Shown in pieces: positions 18,345 through 27,591 of a stretch of DNA of 64,000 nt. A program made the position numbers and the translations under genes. The stretch's first letter is position 1; every line of letters begins with the position of its first letter. The notes under the pieces were generated by a model. It made no database searches and was not told the DNA's origin. It saw nothing but the letters and a program-made list of their open reading frames with translations. Source of the stretch: Pseudomonas sp. ERMR1:02 (GTDB taxonomy: Bacteria > Pseudomonadota > Gammaproteobacteria > Pseudomonadales > Pseudomonadaceae); contig NZ_NKJI01000005.1 in the NCBI RefSeq assembly GCF_002277815.1, forward strand, positions 62,001 to 126,000, read 5' to 3'.

Positions 18345-18983
18345 GTTGTTGTGGGTGTCGTTGCCGCAACTGGGCAAGGGCGCGCTGCAAACCCTGTCGA
18401 TATCTTTCCTCAGCATCGCCACCAGCACCATTGGCGGCGTGCTCTACGGTGTATTGCGCACGCTGAATGTGAAGTGGCTGAACGCGATCCTGCGGGTCTA
18501 TCTGGAACTGTTCCGGGCGATCCCGGTGCTGGTCTGGTTGTACTTGCTGTTCTTCGGCCTGCCGATCTTTTTGGCCTGAGCATCCCGAGCTTCTGGTGCG
18601 CGGTGCTGGTGCTGTCGCTATGGGGCGCCAGCGAGGTCGGCGAAGTGGTGCGCGGAGCCTTGCATTCTTTGCCCCGTGGGCAGCGTGAAGCCGGGTTGTC
18701 GATTGGTTTGGATGGCCCGCAACTCTATGGCTACGTGCTCTTGCCGCAGGCGCTGAAACGCATGACGCCGCCGACCATCAACGTCTACACGCGGATCATC
18801 AAGACCAGCTCCCTGGCCGTGCTGATCGGTGTAGTGGATGTGATCAAGGTCGGCCAGCAAATCATCGAGCGCACCTACGAATCAGTGCTGATCTACGGCG
18901 TGCTTTTCCTGTTTTTCTTTTTTATCTGCTACCCGTTGTCAGCCGCCTCGCGTGTGCTGGAGCGGCGCTGGACGCAAGCATGA
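18325..18983 (+). pseudogene. Second polar amino acid ABC permease, one frameshift
   Basis: 219 residues with one T restored to the T-run at 18568-18572. As given, the frame stops after LPIFLA and resumes in the next frame at SIPSFWCAVLVLSLWGASE. It carries the ELFRAIPVLVWLYLLFFGLP element and the EAA loop (GEVVRGALHSLPRGQREAGLSIGLD). The translation overlaps the upstream permease and the ATPase (ATGA at its end), typical of tight coupling. Nothing else in the gene looks decayed. Confidence 0.82.
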
Positions 18984-19762
18984 GCGCATTGATCGAGTTC
19001 AAGGGGTTCAACAAATTCTTCGGCGAGCACCAGGTGCTTGATGGCATCGACCTGAGCGTGAAATCAGGTGAAGTGATCGTCATTCTCGGCCCCAGCGGCT
19101 GTGGCAAAAGCACCTTACTGCGCTGCCTCAACGGTCTGGAAGCCGCCCACAGCGGCAGCCTGAAATTTACCGGCCGCGAACTGTTGGACAAGTCCACCGA
19201 CTGGCGCGAAGTGCGCCAGCAGATCGGCATGGTGTTCCAGAGTTATCACCTGTTCCCGCATATGAGCGTGCTCGACAATTTGCTGCTCGGTCCGCTCAAG
19301 GTGCAAAAACGCGATCGCCATGAAGCCCGTGCCCAGGCTGAAGCCTTGCTCGAACGCGTGGGCCTGGCGGACAAGCGCGATGCGTTTCCACGACAGCTTT
19401 CCGGTGGCCAGCAACAACGCATCGCCATCGTCCGTTCGCTGTGCATGAACCCCAAGGTCATGCTCTTCGATGAAGTCACCGCCGCCCTCGACCCGGAAAT
19501 GGTCAAGGAAGTGCTGGAAGTCATTCAGGGCCTGGCCCGCGACGGCATGACCCTGTTGATCGTCACCCACGAAATGGCCTTCGCCCGCGCCGTGGCTGAC
19601 CGCATTGTGTTCATGGATGCCGGGCGCATTCTTGAGCAAAACCCTCCCGAGATTTTCTTTACGAACCCGCAAACCGCACGAGCGCAGCAGTTCCTGGAGA
19701 AGTTCTCCTACGTCGCCGCACGATCCAAAACGACTCAAACCAAGGAACTGGAACTGCCATGA
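18980..19762 (+). CDS. Polar amino acid ABC transporter ATPase
   Basis: 260 residues. Walker A GPSGCGKST, signature LSGGQQQR, Walker B VMLFDEVTAALDPEMVKEVL, and switch [17 protein letters not shown] (with L for the first residue). Glutamate replaces nothing essential; the DEVTAALDP variant is common in the HisP/GlnQ group, which usually has DEPTSALDP. Starts and ends overlap neighbours by 4 bp. It energises the two preceding permeases. Confidence 0.92.
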   Translation: MSALIEFKGFNKFFGEHQVLDGIDLSVKSGEVIVILGPSGCGKSTLLRCLNGLEAAHSGSLKFTGRELLDKSTDWREVRQQIGMVFQSYHLFPHMSVLDNLLLGPLKVQKRDRHEARAQAEALLERVGLADKRDAFPRQLSGGQQQRIAIVRSLCMNPKVMLFDEVTAALDPEMVKEVLEVIQGLARDGMTLLIVTHEMAFARAVADRIVFMDAGRILEQNPPEIFFTNPQTARAQQFLEKFSYVAARSKTTQTKELELP

Positions 19763-20640
19763 AAACTACCAAGTCTTCACTCTTGCTTATCCCGCTGCTG
19801 GGCCTTGCGCTGCTGGCCGGCTGCAACAAAACCGAAGAACCGGCCAAGCCGAAAGTCGCCAGCGAAAGCACCGCGCCGGCCAGCTACCTGGAAAAAATCA
19901 AGGCACGGGACAAGCTGATCGTGGGTGTGTTCACCGACAAGCCCCCGTTCGGCTTCGTCAATGAAGCCGGGCGTTATGTCGGCTTCGATACCGATATCGG
20001 CCGTCAATTCGCCAAGGATTTGCTGGGCGACGAAAACAAGGTCGAGTTTGTTGCCGTGGAGCCGGCAAGCCGAATACCGTTCCTGCAAAGCGACAAGGTC
20101 GATCTGATCCTGGCCAACATGACCGTCACCCCGGAGCGCAAGGAGGCGGTGGAATTCACCAACCCCAATCTCAAGGTTGCGGTACAAGCGCTGGTGCCTC
20201 AGGACAGCGCGGTGAAAAACCTCGATGACCTGGCGACCCGCACCACCATCGTCACCACCGGTACCACGGCCGACATCTGGCTGACCAAGAACCACCCGGA
20301 CTGGAAACTGCTGAAGTTCGAGAAAAACTCCGAGTCCTTGCAGGCCTTGGCCAATGGTCGTGGCGATGCCTATGCCCAGGACAATCTGGTGCTGTTCAGC
20401 TGGGCCAAGCAGAACCCTGGCTACCGCGTGCTTGAGCAGAAGCTCGGCGCCGAAGCACCGATTGCGCCGGCCGTGAAGAAGGGCAACATCGAACTGCGCG
20501 ACTGGGTCAATGCCGAGTTGGCGAAGCTGGGTGAGGACAAGTATTTGCTCAAGCTGTACGACCAGTATGTGCGCAAGGAACTGAGCGATGACACCAAGCC
20601 TGAGAGCGTGATTGTCGAGGGTGGGAAGTGGCAGGGTTGA
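19759..20640 (+). CDS. Amino acid ABC transporter substrate-binding lipoprotein
   Basis: 293 residues. A lipobox (LALLAGC, Cys22 or so) shows a lipid-anchored binding protein. The type 3 solute-binding fold is indicated by KIKARDKLIVGVFTDKPPFGFVNEAGRYVGFDTDIGRQ split over two lobes, and LILANMTVTPERKEAVEFTNP. The ligand is not determined; relatives bind cysteine, glutamate or arginine. Last gene of the operon; no clear terminator hairpin, but REP-type arms follow from 20677. Confidence 0.88.
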   Translation: MKTTKSSLLLIPLLGLALLAGCNKTEEPAKPKVASESTAPASYLEKIKARDKLIVGVFTDKPPFGFVNEAGRYVGFDTDIGRQFAKDLLGDENKVEFVAVEPASRIPFLQSDKVDLILANMTVTPERKEAVEFTNPNLKVAVQALVPQDSAVKNLDDLATRTTIVTTGTTADIWLTKNHPDWKLLKFEKNSESLQALANGRGDAYAQDNLVLFSWAKQNPGYRVLEQKLGAEAPIAPAVKKGNIELRDWVNAELAKLGEDKYLLKLYDQYVRKELSDDTKPESVIVEGGKWQG

Positions 20641-20676
20641 TCCAGTAGCCTCTGCGGCGGTCTCACTGCCGCATTC

Positions 20677-20771
20677 GCGAGCAAGCCCGCTCCCACATTA
20701 GTCCGCGTTCCTCTGGGCAACTCGGTCAACTGTGGGAGCGGCGGTGCGACGATTCGACTTGCTCGCGAAGC
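20677..20771. repeat. REP pair, family B, right arm interrupted
   Basis: Left arm CGCGAGCAAGCCCGCTCCCACA is regular. The right arm begins TGTGGGAGCGG, then has about 16 unrelated bases (CGGTGCGACGATTCGA) before CTTGCTCGCGAAG. Confidence 0.75.
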
Positions 20772-20786
20772 TTTCTCAGGCGCCGC

Positions 20787-21983
20787 TCAGTCCGGCCAGT
20801 ACCACGCCGGCTCATCCAGCATCCGCTGCCCCACGATCCCGGTTTGCCCGAGGTTTTTCTCCAGCACGATGCAATTGCATTCCGGATCCTCCTGCAAGGC
20901 CGAAATCAATCGTCGGGCATGAGAAACCACCCACACCTGACACTGCTCCGACGCGCGAATAATCAATCGCGCCAATGCGGGCAACAGATCCGGATGCAGG
21001 CTGGTTTCCGGTTCGTTCAACACCATCAATGTTGGCGGCCGGGGCGTCAACAGCGCCGCCACCAGCAACAAATAACGCAACGTCCCGTCCGACAACTCAG
21101 CCGCCGACAGCGGGCGCAGCAATCCTTCCTGATAAAACTCGATAGTGAAGCGTCCGCCGGCCAGCGGCTCGATGTGCAGTCGTGCACCGGGAAAGGCGTC
21201 GGTGATTGCGGCCTGCAATGCCTCGGGGTCGCCGATTTCGATGATGGTCTGCAATGCCGCCGCCAGATCTCTCCCGTCGTGGTGCAGCACCGGCGTGCGG
21301 GTGCCCAGCTGTGGCTGACGCACTGGTGCGTCGGCGTCGCTGCGAAAGTGATCGTAGAAGCGCCAGCGACGGATGAACTCACGCATCTCCAGAACTTCCG
21401 GCGAGGTACGCAGGCTGCCGACCTGGTCGAACAGGCTGTCGAAATTCGGCGTGTGTTGAGCCAGCACGTCCCAGCCACGGTTGGCTCGGGCGCGGATCAT
21501 CGGGCCGTCGCGATCCACTAGCAGGCTGGCCGGGCGGTAGAAAGGGCCGGACCAGAGGCATTCGCGCTTGATTTGCGGGTCGAGGCTGAAACGCGATGGA
21601 ATGGGTGAAGTGTGTCCGGGCAACATGAAATGACCGTTGGATTCGGGTAGCCCCAGGCTGATCGAGTAGCTGAAGTCTTCCCCGGCAAACCCCAGCCGCA
21701 GGCGTTTTACACCCTGTCGCACAGTGGCCTGAATCGGCACTTCACCATTTCGCATGCGCCGCGTGATGGTTTCCGGACCGGCCCAGAAGGTCGAATCAAG
21801 CCCGCCCTCGCGGGCCAGCGCATTGACCACTCCGCCCTGAGCGGTTTCCGCCAGCAGGCGCAGCGCACGATAGAGGTTGGATTTGCCACTGCCGTTGGGG
21901 CCGGTGATCAGGTTCAGCCGACCCAGCGGAATCACCAGTTTGTTGATTGAGCGGTAGTTGGCGACTGCCAGGGTTTTGAGCAT
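20787..21983 (-). CDS. AAA ATPase of the RecF/OLD-like type
   Basis: 398 residues. Walker A GPNGSGKSN at about 28-36, the ABC-type LSAAELSDGTLRYL signature near 295-310, and Walker B TLMVLNEPETSLHP followed by the His-loop VVSHARRL. It resembles single-gene SMC/RecF-like ATPases (DUF2813/AAA_21 groups), some of which act in DNA repair or phage defence with a nuclease partner. No nuclease or toxin gene adjoins it, so a housekeeping or unknown role is safer. Start ATG 21981-21983 (MLKTLAVANYRSINKLVIPL) is chosen because the longer frame to 22046 only translates REP sequence. Confidence 0.8.
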   Translation of the reverse strand: MLKTLAVANYRSINKLVIPLGRLNLITGPNGSGKSNLYRALRLLAETAQGGVVNALAREGGLDSTFWAGPETITRRMRNGEVPIQATVRQGVKRLRLGFAGEDFSYSISLGLPESNGHFMLPGHTSPIPSRFSLDPQIKRECLWSGPFYRPASLLVDRDGPMIRARANRGWDVLAQHTPNFDSLFDQVGSLRTSPEVLEMREFIRRWRFYDHFRSDADAPVRQPQLGTRTPVLHHDGRDLAAALQTIIEIGDPEALQAAITDAFPGARLHIEPLAGGRFTIEFYQEGLLRPLSAAELSDGTLRYLLLVAALLTPRPPTLMVLNEPETSLHPDLLPALARLIIRASEQCQVWVVSHARRLISALQEDPECNCIVLEKNLGQTGIVGQRMLDEPAWYWPD

Positions 21984-21995
21984 GAGTTTCTCACT

Positions 21996-22099
21996 GATCG
22001 TTCCCACGCTCTGCGTGGGAGTGCATCCCGTGACGCTTCGCGTCACAGTGGACGCAGAGCGTCCATGGCAACGTTCTCACGCAGAGCGTGGGAACGATC
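21996..22099. repeat. REP pair, family A, diverged
   Basis: Outer arms are kept (GATCGTTCCCACGC / GCGTGGGAACGATC), but inner segments carry several substitutions. It begins 12 bp upstream of the AAA ATPase start, so it sits in that gene's leader. Confidence 0.85.
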
Positions 22100-22263
22100 G
22101 AAAAAACGGCATCAAGATAACCGTGTATGAAAAATTACAATGTAGGAGTCTTCAATAATTGCTGTAGGGAGAATTTCCTATCAGCGTGGGCGAAGGCGGA
22201 ACAGTGTTCTAAGATCACGGTCGTATCGTCACTGGCACGCCCGTACAACGCAAAGGAGTCTGC

Positions 22264-23367
22264 ATGGTTGGTCCCGGATTGAAAATAGCGCTTGGCCTGA
22301 GCCTGTTGGCTTTGCTGACTGGCTGCGGCGAAGAGAAAACGGTTGAGAAGGAACGGCCACGGGTTTTCGTACAAGAAGTGAAGCCTGCCGATTATGCCGC
22401 CAGCGTCACCTTGACCGGCGATGTGCAGGCGCGGGTGCAGACCGAACTGTCGTTCCGCGTCGGCGGCAAGATCATCCAGCGTACGGTCGATGTCGGTGAC
22501 CGGATCGCGGCCAAACAAGTACTCGCCCGGCTTGATCCCAAAGACCTGCAGACCAGCCTCGACTCGGCCCAGGCTCAAGTCGTCGCTGAGCAGGCCAAGG
22601 TCAACCAGAACGCCGCGTCTTTCGTGCGCCAGCAAAAACTGCTGCCCAAAGGCTACACCAGTCAAAGCGAATACGATTCCGCACAAGCCGCCTTGCGCAG
22701 CAGCCAGAGTTCGCTGGCGGCGGCCCAGGCGCAGTTGGCCAATGCCCGGGAGCAATTGAGTTACACCGCATTGATTTCCGATGCGCCGGGCGTGATCACC
22801 GCGCGTCAGGCGGAAGTCGGCCAGGTGGTACAGGCCACGGTGCCGATCTTCAGCCTGGCCCAGGATGGCGATCGCGACGCGGTGTTCAACGTCTACGAAT
22901 CACTGCTGGCCGAACCGCCCGAGGACAGGCGGGTGGTGGTCAGCCTGCTCGATAACCCGGCGATCAAAACCACCGGCACCGTTCGCGAAATCACGCCGGC
23001 GGTCTCCGCGCAGACGGGCACGGTGCAGGTCAAAGTCACTCTCGACAGCTTGCCCCAAGGCATGCAGCTTGGTTCGGTGGTGAGTGCTACCGGCACCACC
23101 CGGGGCAAAGCCGCCGTGGAATTACCTTGGTCGGCGCTGACCAAAGACGTCAGCGATCCCGCCGTATGGCTGGTGGACGGGGAGGGCAAGGCACAACTGC
23201 ACCCCGTCACCGTCGGCCGCTACCTGACCGGTAAAGTCATCATCAGCGCCGGTCTGAAAGGCGGCGAAAAAGTTGTCATCGCCGGCGGCCAGTTGTTGCA
23301 CCCTGGCGTGACTGTAGAAATCGCCGAAAACACCTACAAGGAACTGGCCAAGGAGGCTCAGCCATGA
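22264..23367 (+). CDS. triA: RND efflux periplasmic adaptor lipoprotein, first copy (TriA-like)
   Basis: 367 residues. Lipobox LLALLTGC in the first 25 residues, biotinyl-lipoyl halves (TLTGDVQARVQTELSFRVGGKI and YTALISDAPGVITARQAEVGQVV), and a central coiled coil rich in Gln/Ala (about 85-160). It bridges an inner-membrane RND pump to an outer-membrane channel. Two adjacent adaptor genes before one RND gene is the hallmark of P. aeruginosa TriABC (triclosan efflux), which uses OpmH; no channel gene is present here either. No regulator gene is adjacent. Overlaps the next gene by 4 bp. Confidence 0.83.
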   Translation: MVGPGLKIALGLSLLALLTGCGEEKTVEKERPRVFVQEVKPADYAASVTLTGDVQARVQTELSFRVGGKIIQRTVDVGDRIAAKQVLARLDPKDLQTSLDSAQAQVVAEQAKVNQNAASFVRQQKLLPKGYTSQSEYDSAQAALRSSQSSLAAAQAQLANAREQLSYTALISDAPGVITARQAEVGQVVQATVPIFSLAQDGDRDAVFNVYESLLAEPPEDRRVVVSLLDNPAIKTTGTVREITPAVSAQTGTVQVKVTLDSLPQGMQLGSVVSATGTTRGKAAVELPWSALTKDVSDPAVWLVDGEGKAQLHPVTVGRYLTGKVIISAGLKGGEKVVIAGGQLLHPGVTVEIAENTYKELAKEAQP

Positions 23368-24431
23368 TGCGTCTGTTACTGGTGCTCGCCAGTGTGATGC
23401 TGGTGGCCTGCTCGAAAAAAGAGCCGCTGCCGGAGCCGGTACGTCCGGTGTTGTCGATCCTGGTCCAGGCGTTCGGCGAGGAAAACCTCGGGCGTTTTGC
23501 TGGCAATATCCAGGCGCGTTACGAAAGCAATGTCGGTTTCCGCGTGCCGGGACGCATTGCCAGCCGCAGCGTCGACGTCGGTGCTGAAGTCGAAAAAGGC
23601 GCCTTGCTCGCATCCCTGGATCCAACCGACCAACAGAACCAGTTGCGTTCGGCGCAGGGTAATCTGGCGAGTATCCAGGCGCAGTTCATCAACGCCCAGG
23701 CCACCGCGCGCCGGCAGCAGGATTTGTTCGATCGCGGCGTGGGCTCGCAGGCGCAACTCGACTCCGCGCAAACCGATCTGAAAACCACACAGGCATCCCT
23801 CGATCAGGCCCAAGCCGCGCTCAATCAGGCCAAGGATCAGCTCAACTACGTTGAATTGCGCGCAGACCACAAGGCCGTGGTCACCGCGTGGAATGCCGAG
23901 GCCGGGCAAGTCGTCACCGCCGGCCAGCAGGTGGTGACCCTGGCACAACCGGACATCAAGGAAGCGGTGATCGATCTGCCGGATACCCTGGTCGACCAGT
24001 TGCCCAGGGACGTGGAGTTCCAGGTCGCCTCGCAACTGAACCCGGATATCGCCACCACGGCCACAGTGCGGGAAGTCGAACCCCAGGCCGAAAGCACGAC
24101 CCGTACCCGTCGCGCGCGCCTGACCCTGACCGATACACCGACCGCATTTCGCCTGGGGACGGCAATCAGCGTGACCTTGAGCTCCGCGATCAAACCGCGT
24201 GTCGAACTGCCCTTGACCGCATTGCAGGAGGTAGAAGGCAAAACCCGGGTCTGGGTCATTGATCCTCAGACGCAAACCGTGTCGCCACGGGATGTAAGCC
24301 TCGTCAGCCGCACCGACGGCAGCATGGTGCTGGCCTACGGTGTGAAGAACGGTGAACGTGTTGTCACTGCCGGTGTGAACAGCCTCAAACCGGGGCAGAA
24401 AGTGAAAGTCGATGAGGGCAGCGCGCAATGA
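23364..24431 (+). CDS. triB: RND efflux periplasmic adaptor lipoprotein, second copy (TriB-like)
   Basis: 355 residues. Lipobox VMLVACS, lipoyl halves (FAGNIQARYESNVGFRVPGRI and LNYVELRADHKAVVTAWNAEAGQV), a Gln-rich coiled coil between them, and a C-terminal beta-barrel. It is a paralogue of the preceding adaptor, not a duplicate at DNA level. In TriABC both adaptors are needed for transport. Translationally coupled on both sides (4-bp overlaps). Confidence 0.83.
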   Translation: MMRLLLVLASVMLVACSKKEPLPEPVRPVLSILVQAFGEENLGRFAGNIQARYESNVGFRVPGRIASRSVDVGAEVEKGALLASLDPTDQQNQLRSAQGNLASIQAQFINAQATARRQQDLFDRGVGSQAQLDSAQTDLKTTQASLDQAQAALNQAKDQLNYVELRADHKAVVTAWNAEAGQVVTAGQQVVTLAQPDIKEAVIDLPDTLVDQLPRDVEFQVASQLNPDIATTATVREVEPQAESTTRTRRARLTLTDTPTAFRLGTAISVTLSSAIKPRVELPLTALQEVEGKTRVWVIDPQTQTVSPRDVSLVSRTDGSMVLAYGVKNGERVVTAGVNSLKPGQKVKVDEGSAQ

Positions 24432-27400
24432 AAGGGAGTTTCAATTTATCCGAATGGGCGCTCAAACATCAGTCGTTTGTCTGGTATTTGATGTTCGTGG
24501 CGCTGCTGATGGGCGTGTTCTCGTACATGAACCTGGGCCGCGAGGAAGACCCCTCGTTCACCATTAAAACCATGGTCATCCAGACCCGCTGGCCCGGTGC
24601 GACCCAGGAAGAAACCCTCAAGCAGGTCACGGACCGCATCGAGAAAAAACTCGAAGAACTCGATTCGCTCGACTACGTGAAAAGCTACACCCGCCCCGGC
24701 GAATCCACGGTTTACGTGAACTTGCGCGACACCACCAAAGCCGGGGACATTCCGGAAATCTGGTACCAGGTGCGCAAGAAAATCGGCGACATTCGCGGAC
24801 AGTTTCCCCAGGGCATACAGGGGCCGTCGTTCAACGACGAATTCGGTGACGTGTTCGGTTCCGTCTACGCCTTCACCGCCGACGGCTTGTCGATGCGTCA
24901 GTTGCGTGACTATGTCGAGCAGGCCCGCGCCGAGATTCGTGATGTGCCGGGGCTGGGCAAGATCGAGATGGTCGGTCATCAGGATGAAGTCCTGTACCTG
25001 AATTTCTCCACGCGCAAACTGGCGGCGCTGGGTATTGATCAAGCACAGGTCGTGCAGAGTCTGCAAAAAGAGAACGCCGTGACCCCGGCCGGGGTGATCG
25101 AGGCTGGCCCGGAGCGCATCTCCGTTCGCACCTCCGGGCAGTTCGTTTCCGAAAAGGACCTGGCCAACGTCAACCTGCGGCTCAACGACCGCTTCTATCG
25201 CCTGGCCGATATCGCCGAGATCCGCCGTGGCTATGTCGACCCGATGACACCGGAGTTTCGCTTCAATGGTCAGCAGGCCATCGGCCTGGCAATCGCCATG
25301 CAGAAGGGCGGCAACATTCAGGTGTTCGGCAAGGCGCTGCACCAGCGCATCAATGAACTGACCGCTGACTTGCCGGTGGGCGTTGGCGTGCACAATGTGT
25401 CCGACCAGGCTGAAGTGGTGGAAGAGGCTGTCGGCGGCTTCACCAGTGCATTGTTTGAAGCGGTGGTGATCGTGCTGGTCGTCAGCTTCATCAGTCTCGG
25501 CGTGCGCGCCGGGCTGGTGGTGGCGTGTTCGATCCCGCTGGTGCTGGCGATGGTCTTTGTGTTCATGGAATACAGCGGCATCACCATGCAGCGGATTTCC
25601 CTTGGCGCGTTGATCATCGCCTTGGGCCTGTTGGTGGATGACGCGATGATCACCGTCGAGATGATGGTTTCGCGCCTGGAACTGGGCGATACCAAGGAGC
25701 AGGCCGCGACCTTTGCCTACACCTCGACGGCCTTCCCGATGCTCACCGGCACTCTTGTGACCGTCGCCGGTTTCGTCCCGATCGGTCTTAACGCCAGCTC
25801 TGCCGGCGAGTACACCTTCACCCTGTTTGCGGTGATAGCCGTGGCGATGATCGTCTCGTGGATTGTCGCGGTGCTGTTCGCCCCGGTCATCGGCGTGCAC
25901 ATCCTCAGCACCAAGGTGAAGCCGCATTCGGCGGAGCCGGGGCGTCTCGGTCGGGCGTTCAATGGTGGCTTGATGTGGAGCATGCGCAATCGCTGGTGGG
26001 CGATCGGCATCACCGTGTTGCTGTTCGTGCTGTCCGTATTGGGCATGGGTTTTGTGCAGAACCAGTTCTTCCCGTCCTCGGATCGTCCGGAAATCCTGGT
26101 GGATCTGAACCTGCCGCAAAACGCCTCCATCGACGAAACCCGCAAAGCCGTGGACAAGCTCGAAGCGACGCTCAAGGGCGACCCGGACATCGTGCGCTGG
26201 AGTACCTACATCGGTCAGGGCGCGATTCGTTTCTACCTGCCGCTCGACCAGCAATTGCAGAACCCGTACTACGCGCAACTGGTGATCGTCAGCAAAGGTT
26301 TCGAGTCACGCAAAGTGCTCAGCGATCGCCTGCGCGAACGCCTGCGCAAAGACTTCGTCGGTATCGGCAGTTACGTGCAAGCACTGGAAATGGGCCCGCC
26401 GGTGGGGCGGCCGATCCAGTATCGGGTCAGCGGCACAGACATTGATCAGGTGCGCAAGCACGCCATCGATCTGGCCAGCGAACTGGACAAGAGCCCGCAC
26501 ATCGGCGAGATCATTTTCGACTGGAACGAGCCGGGCAAAGTGCTGCGCATCGATATCGCCCAGGACAAGGCGCGTCAGCTCGGTCTGTCGTCCGAAGACG
26601 TGGCGAACTTGATGAACAGCATCGTCAGCGGCACGACGGTGACCCAGGTCGACGATGACATCTACCTGATCAATGTGGTCGGCCGCGCGGTGGATGCCGA
26701 GCGGGGTACGCCGCAAACCCTGCAAAACCTGCAGATCGTGACACCGAGCGGCACCTCGATTCCGCTGCTGGCGTTTGCCACCGTGCGCTACGAACTGGAG
26801 CAACCGCTGGTGTGGCGTCGCGACCGCAAGCCGACGGTAACCATCAAGGCCGCGACGCTTGGCGAGATTCAACCCACCGACCTGGTGGCCCTGCTCAAAC
26901 CTGATATCGACAAGTTCGCTGCCGCTTTGCCGGTCGGTTACAAGGTCGCCACCGGCGGTACGGTGGAGGAAAGCAGCAAGGCCCAGGGGCCGATTGCCAA
27001 GGTTGTGCCGTTGATGCTGTTTTTGATGGCGACCTTCCTGATGATCCAGCTGCACAGCGTGCAGAAAATGTTCCTGGTCGCCAGCGTGGCGCCGCTGGGC
27101 TTGATCGGCGTGGTGCTGGCGCTGGTGCCGAGCGGAACGCCGATGGGCTTTGTGGCGATTCTGGGGATCCTGGCGCTGATCGGCATCATCATCCGCAACT
27201 CGGTGATTCTGGTGACCCAGATCGACGAGTTTGTTCACGCAGGCTCCTCACCGTGGGATGCCGTGGTGCAAGCCACCGAGCATCGTCGCCGGCCGATTCT
27301 GCTGACGGCGGCGGCAGCCAGTTTGGGCATGATCCCGATTGCCCGGGAAGTGTTCTGGGGGCCGATGGCCTACGCGATGATCGGCGGCATCATCATCGCC

Positions 27401-27484
27401 ACCTTGCTGACGCTGCTGTTTTTGCCGGCGCTGTATGTGGCCTGGTACAAAATCCGCGAACCGAAGAAAGACGCAGTCTTGTGA
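24428..27484 (+). CDS. triC: RND multidrug efflux transporter (TriC-like)
   Basis: 1018 residues with twelve membrane segments and two large periplasmic loops. The proton-relay aspartates are seen in ALGLLVDDAMITVEMMVSR of TM4, and the conserved RND start is visible (FNLSEWALKHQSFVWYLMF). FGLSE-like pumps of this length with two upstream adaptors match TriC. The P. aeruginosa pump exports triclosan and aids organic solvent tolerance; the substrate here is unproven. The last base pairs of its TGA stop belong to a REP terminus. Confidence 0.87.
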   Translation: MKGSFNLSEWALKHQSFVWYLMFVALLMGVFSYMNLGREEDPSFTIKTMVIQTRWPGATQEETLKQVTDRIEKKLEELDSLDYVKSYTRPGESTVYVNLRDTTKAGDIPEIWYQVRKKIGDIRGQFPQGIQGPSFNDEFGDVFGSVYAFTADGLSMRQLRDYVEQARAEIRDVPGLGKIEMVGHQDEVLYLNFSTRKLAALGIDQAQVVQSLQKENAVTPAGVIEAGPERISVRTSGQFVSEKDLANVNLRLNDRFYRLADIAEIRRGYVDPMTPEFRFNGQQAIGLAIAMQKGGNIQVFGKALHQRINELTADLPVGVGVHNVSDQAEVVEEAVGGFTSALFEAVVIVLVVSFISLGVRAGLVVACSIPLVLAMVFVFMEYSGITMQRISLGALIIALGLLVDDAMITVEMMVSRLELGDTKEQAATFAYTSTAFPMLTGTLVTVAGFVPIGLNASSAGEYTFTLFAVIAVAMIVSWIVAVLFAPVIGVHILSTKVKPHSAEPGRLGRAFNGGLMWSMRNRWWAIGITVLLFVLSVLGMGFVQNQFFPSSDRPEILVDLNLPQNASIDETRKAVDKLEATLKGDPDIVRWSTYIGQGAIRFYLPLDQQLQNPYYAQLVIVSKGFESRKVLSDRLRERLRKDFVGIGSYVQALEMGPPVGRPIQYRVSGTDIDQVRKHAIDLASELDKSPHIGEIIFDWNEPGKVLRIDIAQDKARQLGLSSEDVANLMNSIVSGTTVTQVDDDIYLINVVGRAVDAERGTPQTLQNLQIVTPSGTSIPLLAFATVRYELEQPLVWRRDRKPTVTIKAATLGEIQPTDLVALLKPDIDKFAAALPVGYKVATGGTVEESSKAQGPIAKVVPLMLFLMATFLMIQLHSVQKMFLVASVAPLGLIGVVLALVPSGTPMGFVAILGILALIGIIIRNSVILVTQIDEFVHAGSSPWDAVVQATEHRRRPILLTAAAASLGMIPIAREVFWGPMAYAMIGGIIIATLLTLLFLPALYVAWYKIREPKKDAVL

Positions 27485-27591
27485 TCGTTCCCACGCTCCG
27501 CGTGGGAATGCCTCTCGGGACGCTCCGCGTCCCTGCGGCTGTGACGCAGAGCGTCACGGGCTGCATTCCCACGCAGAGCGTGGGAACGATC
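27483..27591. repeat. REP pair, family A, spanning two stop codons
   Basis: Begins with GATC whose GA forms the end of the triC TGA (27482-27484), and ends with GATC that overlaps the TGA of the converging methyltransferase (complement of 27590-27592). It fills the whole gap between the two genes. Confidence 0.9.

Noticed and set aside
20787..21983. AAA ATPase as part of a phage-defence system (Gabija/OLD-like)
   Set aside because: No nuclease domain is present in the protein and no helicase, nuclease or toxin gene adjoins it; the neighbours are a transporter and an efflux operon.
21984..22046. N-terminal extension of the AAA ATPase gene
   Set aside because: The extra residues (MTRSVTGCTPTQSVGTI) are a translation of the REP element; the same peptide appears in extensions of other frames next to family A repeats.
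22135..22190. Possible operator GTAGGGA...TTTCCTAT before triA
   Set aside because: The symmetry is only partial and the motif could not be linked to any regulator; too weak to list.
24446..26278. 610-codon open frame on the minus strand opposite triC
   Set aside because: Shadow of the triC coding frame caused by high third-position GC; the residue pattern is His/Arg/Asp-rich and low in hydrophobic core, and it lacks a start context.
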